Source: Pelobates cultripes
Lineage: Eukaryota > Chordata > Amphibia > Anura > Pelobatidae
Assembly (NCBI GenBank): GCA_933207985.1
Contig: OW240920.1
Coordinates: 128,523,278-128,587,277, forward strand
DNA: 64,000 bases
Direction: 5' to 3'
Part shown: in pieces, positions 56,784-64,000 of the stretch
How positions within the stretch are numbered: position 1 is the first letter of the stretch
Layout: each line of letters opens with the position of its first letter
Notes under the pieces: generated by a model
Seen by the model: the letters and a program-made list of their open reading frames with translations, nothing else
Database searches by the model: none
Told to the model about the DNA's origin: nothing
Made by a program: the position numbers and the translations under genes

Positions 56784-58675
56784 GGACCAAGCCAAATGTA
56801 CACGTTGTGATCAAAACAAAACGTTAACAAAACCTTGAATTTGCGCTATATGTCTGTTCAGGCGTAATTCGCCTCTTTCATATTAAATGCACCCACCCTT
56901 ATTAAATATCATTTTATTCAGGGGAAACAGGGCTTTCATTTAACATCAATCATTTAGGTATGAAACATAATTTAATATGAATAAAATATAAAAAAAATGG
57001 GAGAAAATAAGAATTTTTTTAAAAAATGTTTAGTTCTATGTGACATTCTAACTGTGAATGTCATAATACTGTTTGCTTTTACTGCAATAAAATACACATA
57101 TTTGTATTCCGCGATGTCTCACATATAAAACAGTACCGTCTATGTAGGTTTTATTGGGAAGTTACAGGGTCAAATATAGCATGTTAAATTTTTCAATTTC
57201 TTCACATTGGAATTCAACAGATTGGTTACGTTGCCTTTGAGACCGTATGGTAGCCCAGGAATGCGAATTACCCCCATTATGGCATACCATTTGCAAAAGT
57301 AGACAACCCAAGGTATTGCAAATGGGGTATGTCCAGTCTTTTTTAGTAGCCACTTGGTCACAAACACTGTCCAAAGTTAGTGTTCATATTTGTTTGTGTG
57401 TAAAAAATTAAAAAAACGAATTTGAACGCCAGTTTTGGCCAGTGGCTACTAAAAAAAGACTGGACATACCCCATTTGCAATACCTTGGGTTGTCTACTTT
57501 TGCAAATGGTATGCCATCATGGGGCTAATTCTCATTCCTGGACTACCAATGCCATTTAGTCTCAAAGGCAACATAACCAATCTGGTGAATTTCAACGTGA
57601 AAAAACTGAAACGCATGATATTATATAGCATCGTTGTAATACATTTTACTGTTTTGAAACACTAATATTTGTGTTCAGCAAAGTCTTCTGAGTAAAACAG
57701 TACTACCCATGTACAGGTTTTATGGTGTAATGGAAAGTTACAGGGTTAAATATAGTGCTAGCAAATTAAATTCCCTAGATTTTCGGCCTGGGTTGTCAGG
57801 CAGGTCCCGCAAATTGTAATTAATAAAATGATCTAATTATGTAAAAATATTACATAAATATATATGTAGAATTATTATATATATGTGTGTGTGTGTGTGT
57901 GTGTATGTATATAATGTTTTTAAATTATTTTATTTATATATAGTGATATATACTTATGTACATATATAGATATATCTATTATTTCGTTCTACATGTATTT
58001 TGATATCTATATATATATTAATTTTAAAATATAGTAAGAACGAAATTACAGCGCTACGGAATTTGATGGCACTATATAAATATTAAAATAATAATAAAAT
58101 ATATATTTATTTTGTTACGTATTTACATATTTATTTATTTTATAGTGTGTATGTATATATATATATATATATATGATAATTATATATATATTTAATCAAT
58201 ATCATTCTACATGTAGAATATTAATATATATATTTATATATATATTAATATTAAAATACACTTAGTGTATGTGTATTTATGTGTATGTATATATAATAAA
58301 TATATACATGATCTAAGTATATATAATTAAATTTTACACTGTTTTACACGGTTTTAATTATTTTTTCAGGCCGCAGGGGGAGTACCTGTCATTACAGGCA
58401 CTCCCCCTGCTGGCATTGCTATGGACGGCTATGCCGTCCATGTGATCACGAGGTCCTCGCAAGAATCTTGTGATCACATGGCCCAGGGGGGCCAAAACAG
58501 ATGGAGGGAACTCCCTGGGCTCCCAGGTAACTCCCCACACCGTGATCGCCGGCGTGGGATCGCCGGCAACCGGGTAAGTACATAGGACGGCAGGGACATG
58601 CTATGCCACCCCCCCGACGTTTAGAGCCAGGTCCTTAAGGATGGCATAGCATGCCCGCCGTCCTTAAGGGGTTAA
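56780..58675. mobile_element. ~1.9 kb TTAA-type element (second copy)
   Basis: TTAAGGACCAAGCCAAATG at the left and CGTCCTTAAGGGGTTAA at the right (TTAA 58672-58675). The body matches 46828-48750. A small insert with ACAGCGCTACGGAATTTGATG near 58048 resembles an L2-type LINE tail and is absent from the other copy. Confidence 0.78.
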
Positions 58676-58738
58676 TATACACATAAATCATATATACTTT
58701 AATATAAGACACATTTTTAATAATACATGCACCTGTAT

Positions 58739-59152
58739 ACAGTCATGGGAAAAATTAAGTTCACCCTCATTGAATTCTATGGTTTTACATATCCAGACAT
58801 AATAACAATCATCTGATCCTTAGCTGGTCTTAAAATTAGGTAAATACAACCTCAGATGAACAACAACACATGACGTATTACACCGTGCCATGATTTATTT
58901 AACAAAAATAAAGAAATCAGCAATTATAATAGAGAAGCAATGGTTGTTGCCCATCAAAGTGGGAAGGGTAATAATGCCATTTCCAAACAATTTAAAGTCC
59001 ATTATTCTACAGTGAGAAAGGTTATTCAAAAGTGTAAAACATCCAAGACAGCTGTCAATCCCAGAATTGAACGTCCCAACAAATTCACCCAAAGGTCAGA
59101 CTGTGTAATGCTTAGAGAAATTGCACAAAATGCACGAGCACGCCTACAGATT
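58739..59152 (+). pseudogene. Tc1-like transposase N-terminal remnant
   Basis: The codons at 58940-59150 read an N-terminal helix-turn-helix of Tc1 type: GNNAISKQFKVHYSTVRKVI, then RSDCVMLREIAQNARA. It is preceded by a terminal-repeat-like CAGTCATGGGAAAAATTAAG after a TA at 58737-58738. The catalytic part is absent; an unrelated 0.55 kb follows. Confidence 0.6.
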
Positions 59153-59711
59153 TGTAATTCCGCCTCCCGGAAGTCTTCACGTGCGGTATACCTGGTTACA
59201 GAGGAGAAAGAAGCCGGCTTTGAACTGTAGTAACCGGAGAGTTGGCACTGCTACTGAAGGGGGTGTTTTGAAAGAAGCTACTGTAAGGTGATGTGCAATC
59301 AATCGTAAAAGTGGATCGGCTGCCTCTGGCTTTTACTGCCCGGGGAGTAAAGAGAGGGAGTGTTACTTGGAGCTGTTACAATCAGAGCAGGCACATTCTG
59401 CTCTCTTTTTGTGAGTGTGCACTTTATTTATTATATTTTGTGTGTTATTATACAGAGTTACACTATCTGTATTTTATTTCTCTTTTTACATGTTGGAATA
59501 CATTGAGATGAACAACATATGAATTTTCAGTGACTGTTTTTTTGTAAATTTTTATCATAGTTCTGCACATTTTTGCACATTGCATAAATGACATGGAACT
59601 CTATGCACTATAATGAAAATTGCACTTTTGCACAGGATTACACTTGCTGCACTTAAAAATAGTTTTTTGTCTTAAAGACACAGCGCACCTATATATTTTT
59701 CTTGTATGAAC
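59153..59711. other. Unassigned insert between two Tc1 remnants
   Basis: Starts TGTAATTCCGCCTCCC and ends TTGTATGAACA. The TG/CA ends suggest an LTR, but no target duplication was found. No coding region was recognised. Confidence 0.3.
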
Positions 59712-60871
59712 AAGTTATTTAACCCCAATTGATGCAATGAGTAGCTTCTCGTTTCTTAAACAACCATGTCAAAAGACACATTCCGTGGTCGTGGAAAAGA
59801 TGTTAGTCTGTTTGAGAAGGGTCAAATCATTGGCATGCATCAAGCAGAGAAAACATCTAAGGAGATTGCAGAAACTACTAAAATTGGGGTAAGCACTGTC
59901 CAACGCATTATTAAAAACTGGAAGAATAGTGGGGAACCATCGTCTTCAAGGAAAAAATGTGGTCGGAAAAAAATCCTGATTGATCGTGATCGGTGATCAC
60001 TTAAACGTTTGGTGAAATCAAATCGTAGAAAAACAACAGTAGAACTCAGGACTCTGTTTAATAGTGAAAGTAAGAGCATTTCAACACACACAGTGTAAAA
60101 GAAACTCAAGGGATTGGGACTGAACAGCTTAAAGAAAGCTGTGTAGCCTTAAGAAACCCACTAATCAGTGAGGTTAATCGGAAAAAAAAAGGCTTCAATT
60201 TGCTAGAGAGCAAAAGATTGGACTCTGGAGCAATGGAATTAGTCATGTGGTTTGATGAGTCTAGATTTACCCTGTTTCAGAGTGATAGGTGCATCATGGT
60301 AACAAGAGAGGCAGATAAAGTGATGCACCCATCATGCCTAGTGCCTACTGTACAAGCCTGTGGGGGCAGTGCTATGATCTGGGGTTGCTGCAGTTGGTCA
60401 GGTCTAGGTTCAGCAACATTATGTGCCCAAAGAATGAGGTCAGCTGACTACCTGAATATACTGAATGACCAGGTTGTTCCATCAATAGATTTCTTCTTCC
60501 TTAATGTCACGGGCATATTCCAATATGACAATGCCAGGATTCATCAGACTCAACTTGTGAAAGAGTAGTTCAGGGAGCATGAGACATAATTTTCACACAT
60601 GGATTGGCCACCACAGAGTCCAGACCTTAACCCCATTGAGAATCTTTGGGATGTGCTGGAGAAGGCTTTGCGCAGCGGTCCGACTCTCCCATTCCCAATA
60701 CAATATCTTGGTGAAAAATTAATACAACACTGGACGGAAATAAATCGTGTGACATTGCAGAAGCTCCATCGAAACAATACCACACCGAATGCATGCCGTA
60801 ATCAAAGCTAAAGGCAGTCCAAGTGTGTGACCTTTTCTTTTCGCGGCAACTTTGTTTTTGGCCAGGCAGTG
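59712..60871 (+). mobile_element. Tc1-like transposon remnant, 3' end intact
   Basis: The right end reads TTTTTGGCCAGGCAGTG and is followed by TA at 60872-60873. The left terminal repeat is missing. It holds a decayed transposase. Confidence 0.72.
59766..60811 (+). pseudogene. Tc1-like transposase pseudogene (DD36E-like)
   Basis: The start MSKDTFRGRGKDVS opens a helix-turn-helix (TSKEIAETTKIGVSTVQRII) with a stop at 59996. Later blocks keep catalytic surroundings: Asp in VMWFDESRF, Asp in [10 protein letters not shown] and Glu in [13 protein letters not shown]. The last two are separated by 36 positions, two of them stop codons (after VKE near 60568 and near 60588). Several stops and shifts make it inactive. 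The spacing suggests the DD36E group of Tc1-like elements, different from the DD37E copy at 7326. Confidence 0.75.
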
Positions 60872-60893
60872 TATATGCATATTACTATTATTT

Positions 60894-61590
60894 AAGTTAA
60901 ACATTTTCATCTACATGAATTGAGTGAAATGATTTTCTTTTAATTAAACATTTTCATCCTTTTAAGCACACATTGGCACTAACACTGTTTTAACCAGCAC
61001 ACTCATTGACAGACACACACATTCTCACTGACAGACACTCACTGACACACATTTACTGACAGACACACACATTCTCTCACACACTCAGAAATTCATTTTA
61101 TTTATTTATTTTTTTATTTAATAGGGTTTAGTGTGGGCCTTGTGTATTCTTTATGTTCTTCCAGCACTGCTCCCTTGCACGTGCACCATCACCCTTTAGT
61201 GATGATGAGGCCGGAGTGACATCATATACCGACTTCCATCATATACCGCATACCTGCAGGGCAAGTGAGGGGGCAATTTGAAGAGCATGAAGATAAAAGC
61301 TCTCTAGCCACCCACCTACAACCACTCCGAACACACTATATTTTGGTAGAGTATGCACCTGCCATCCAGTTTAGCAGGTTCCTACTCTGCTTCAGCCAGC
61401 TCATGGGCCCCCTGTTATAAGCAGAACACAGAGGGCATAGTTGCACTTGCAACCCCTATAGTTCTGCCACTGGACCAAAGGCTTCTCACTGAGAATCTTC
61501 TGTGCTGAAGTTACAAACATGCACACATGATCACAGCTTTCCAATGCCATATCTACTAGCTTTTTAAATGTACAAAGAGGGCCGGACACT
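60894..61590. other. Simple repeats, no gene
   Basis: CACTGACAGACACACACATTCT units at 61000-61085, a T-rich tract and otherwise unassigned sequence. Confidence 0.45.
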
Positions 61591-61593
61591 TTA

Positions 61594-61830
61594 AAGAAAC
61601 ACTATAGTCACCCAAAAAAAAAAAAAGACCATGCCCCTGCAGTTTCACTGCTCAATTCTCTACCATTTAGGAGTTAAATCACCTCGTTTATGCAGCCATA
61701 TCCACACCTTCCTGCATGTGACTTACACAGGCTTCCTAAACACTTCCTGTATAGTGAGATCTAATGTTTAAACTTCCTTTATTGCATAGTCTGTTTAATT
61801 TAGAACTTCATATCTCAGGGGGAGTAGGCT
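61594..61830. mobile_element. TTAA MITE, left end
   Basis: TTTAAAGAAACACTATAGTCACCC starts a MITE of the same broad family; the right end is unclear. Confidence 0.45.
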
Positions 61831-61959
61831 GACTCCATGCTGCATGGAAGTGTAGGGCTGAAGCTCCGAAATAAGAGACCCAAAAAAGCCTCATTACCTG
61901 GTTCCTACTGAGCATTTCAGCCTACACAATAAAGAAGCAATGGCACATAACAAACATCT

Positions 61960-62646
61960 GTGCAGGGGAAGTTAATACGTTTGCAAGATGGTGGGGATAA
62001 GAAGGGAGAAAATGAATCGCCAACATCAGTGGATCTACTGATTACCCAAGCAGTTCTACAATCTATGCTGGATGGTATGTCCGATAAGCTATTGCAGAAA
62101 TTACAGAAATTGGTGGGCAATATCAGAAAGCATATTCAGGAGCTGGGCTCCAGAACATGGTGACAAAAATTGAGAAATATGCAGAGGCACACAGTAACCT
62201 TTAGAGCCGCATATAACAACTTGAAACACAAATAAATTCCTATAAAGAAATAAGCTTACCGACTTGGAAGACCGGTCTTGGAAAAAAAAAAAACAATCTC
62301 CATCTGACGTGTGCAGGAATGGATTACAATCGAAGATCTGTCTGCTTACCTGATTGGATATTTGCAGGGGTTGGTGCCAGACATCAATCCAGACATGTTC
62401 CTTCTGGATCACGCCCATAGGTTACTCAAATTTTGCCACCTTCCCAGTTTGGCCCCTCGAGACATCTTGCTCAGGATGCACTATTTTGATATAAAGGAGG
62501 CAGTGATGAATGTGTGCAGAGCAGGCCCAGACATTCCTTCTGACTATACACAAGTGTATGTGGTTTTCTTGCCATCTACATCATGCCATATAAATGAGCT
62601 TTCCCTGGTTGACTCCTTGTACACAAGAATGGTACCACGGCGGTGA
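61960..62646 (+). pseudogene. L1-type ORF1 remnant
   Basis: The first part (61960-62163) is charged and helix-prone, as in L1 ORF1 coiled coils. After stops, 62311-62646 reads DLSAYLIGYLQGLVPDINPD, then LDHAHRLLKF and APRDILLRMHYFDIKEAVMN, the RNA-recognition region of L1-type ORF1 proteins (A-H-R and R-D-I signatures). Normal ORF1 proteins are about 300 residues; frameshifts break this one. No ORF2 follows. Confidence 0.7.
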
Positions 62647-62649
62647 TGG

Positions 62650-63640
62650 CATCCCCAGAGGAGGGTTCCTGGATGCTTCGTTCCTGGGACTTGTTGCCAG
62701 CATTCCCAGCTTAAGAGTTGCTAATGTTGCCTACCCCGAGTCTGGAGTGGAGGTGAAAGGGAGATAAGGGAGGCACCAGCCCAAAAATGCGAAGAAACAA
62801 AAGGGTGTACAAAGACTCCAATGGGCTGGCACTGTAATTTAAATGAATCTACTGTACGCCATTTGCTTTCCCCTCCCAGTTGTGTTTGTTCCTTATATGC
62901 ATTGTTTACATTGTTTATTTCTGCTATTATACTGGGTTATATACAGATAGACATAGCTCAGATAGGAGATGAACATAAATATGACAATTAAGCAACGTAT
63001 CATTACATTGAGTCATCTGATCGCGCTATTCAGTCTACCAAGCTTATTGATGTGCGTACGACCAGTTTATATCAGTAAGCAAGCTATTGATTTCAGACAG
63101 ACAGACATACATACATGTATGAAAAACAAAAAACAGCTTCTGAGGGTTTCTACTGGAATATACGGTTATCTTATTAGTTGAATGTGCATCTTAAATCTAG
63201 GAACCAGAGAATACACTTGTTTATCTCAGGTTTATAACTCATATTCCAGTATACATGGATATTTAATGCTGAGTTCGTATCTACCACAATTGTCGCATGG
63301 GTTAACCAAGGAAGGTTCAGGCAGGCAAGGATTAACCAAGGCAGGGAAAGAGTGTAACCTCTATGTAGTTCACAGAACAACTGAGCACAGAACCCAGGGT
63401 GGTCTGGGTTTAAATAGGCGTAAGGGAATGGGAGTCCTCCCATGACAAGGTGTCTATGGGCCTTTATAAGTGAAAGGCACCCATTATAAGAGTAACTTTT
63501 ATGAAGCATTTGAACAATAGTGTATTTTACACATCACATGTGCTCGGGTGGTTTTGTTTAACATCTGTAGTATTTTACTTTAGTTGACTATCTTTTATTG
63601 TTAACCATTTATGGAGGTAATACATCTGAATGGAAGTGAC
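62650..63640. other. No recognised feature
   Basis: Unassigned sequence. A faint mirror of ACTGGAATATACGG with CATATTCCAGTATAC lies at 63150-63255. Confidence 0.35.
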
Positions 63641-64000
63641 CTATTTCTTTTGGAACAGCCTGCCTACGACCATCAGACTCTCCCCTAGTCCTCAATCATT
63701 TAAAAAGTGCCTCAAAATCCATCTTTTTAAGAAAGCTTATGGCCTCCCAGAGTAACCTCTACCTCACACACCTGTCTCTTGCTCTACCCTTAAGGGCAGC
63801 ACTCTACTCTCTCCACCAGCTCTCCTTCACTCCCACCTTATTTGATTGCTATTTCCTGTCCTAATGTGTTTTATACCCCACCTCCTATAGACTGTAAGCT
63901 CGTTTGAGCAGGGTCCTCTTCAACCTATTGTTCCTGTAAGTTTTCTTGTAATTGTCCTATTTATAGTTACAGCCCCTCATAATATTGTAAAGCGCTACGG
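63641..64000 (+). pseudogene. L2-like LINE 3' end
   Basis: The frame reads WNSLPTTIRLSPSP, then FKKCLKIHLFKKAYG and a TAA at about 63754, the C-terminus of L2/CR1-type ORF2. It is followed by a tail with GACTGTAAGCTCGTTTGAGC and TTGTAAAGCGCTACGG, typical of L2-type LINEs. It runs off the window. Confidence 0.75.

Noticed and set aside
1..64000. Search for tRNA, rRNA and snRNA genes
   Set aside because: No convincing cloverleaf, pol III box pair or rRNA-like stretch was seen by eye; a covariance-model scan would be needed to exclude them.

Overview
The window looks like intron-rich, repeat-dense DNA from a vertebrate, most likely a frog. The grounds are spliced Ig-domain exons with GT-AG borders, and a repeat mix of L1-type, CR1/Rex-like and L2-like LINEs, Penelope-like elements with a GIY-YIG domain, Tc1, hAT, PIF/Harbinger and TTAA-flanked elements typical of anurans. 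No bacterial genes, tRNA/rRNA genes or CRISPR arrays were seen. There are two assembly gaps (3926-4267 and 36401-36500).

The one host gene that can be supported lies on the minus strand from 46774 down to about 24407. It has eight exons: an Ig V-like domain (46421-46774), a second Ig domain (40215-40472), a transmembrane (TM) exon (32427-32528), a short linker exon (31587-31652) and four more TM exons (31098-31202, 25523-25636, 25325-25417, 24415-24507). Every exon is a multiple of three, starts and ends in phase 1, and reads open through all junctions. The product would be a two-Ig, five-TM surface protein. The five-pass layout recalls CD47. The V domain looks more like the pIgR/CD300 type, so the family name is tentative. 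The signal-peptide exon and any cytoplasmic-tail exon were not found.

The last three TM exons lie in one arm of a large inverted duplication. The left arm is 1-3925, where the matching exons are on the plus strand at 921-1034, 1140-1232 and 2060-2152. The right arm is about 22663-30381. The arms are 98-99% identical by eye and are separated by about 18 kb, so the window holds the 3' ends of two tail-to-tail paralogues; the left one continues off the window. Only the right arm carries a 3.8 kb LTR retrotransposon (26286-30100, target-site duplication CTGAC). The left arm keeps the clean empty site.

The 18 kb spacer is almost all nested repeats: a Penelope-like element (about 6830-10468) broken by a Tc1/DD37E transposon (6998-8560) and a solo LTR (8745-10011), an L1 3' fragment (10469-13065), TTAA elements, simple repeats, and a second L1 fragment (from about 21160) that runs into the right arm.

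From 30.4 to 64 kb the introns and upstream flank of the gene are filled with an L1 remnant (32.9-33.6 kb), a CR1/Rex-like LINE (34.1-36.2 kb), a solo LTR (37910-38966), a hAT nested in a hAT (43545-45582), large TTAA elements (46828-48750, 54009-56783, 56780-58675), a 3.3 kb inverted-repeat transposon stuffed with other insertions (49372-52715), Tc1 remnants (58.7-60.9 kb), an L1 ORF1 remnant (about 62 kb) and an L2-like LINE 3' end (63641-64000).
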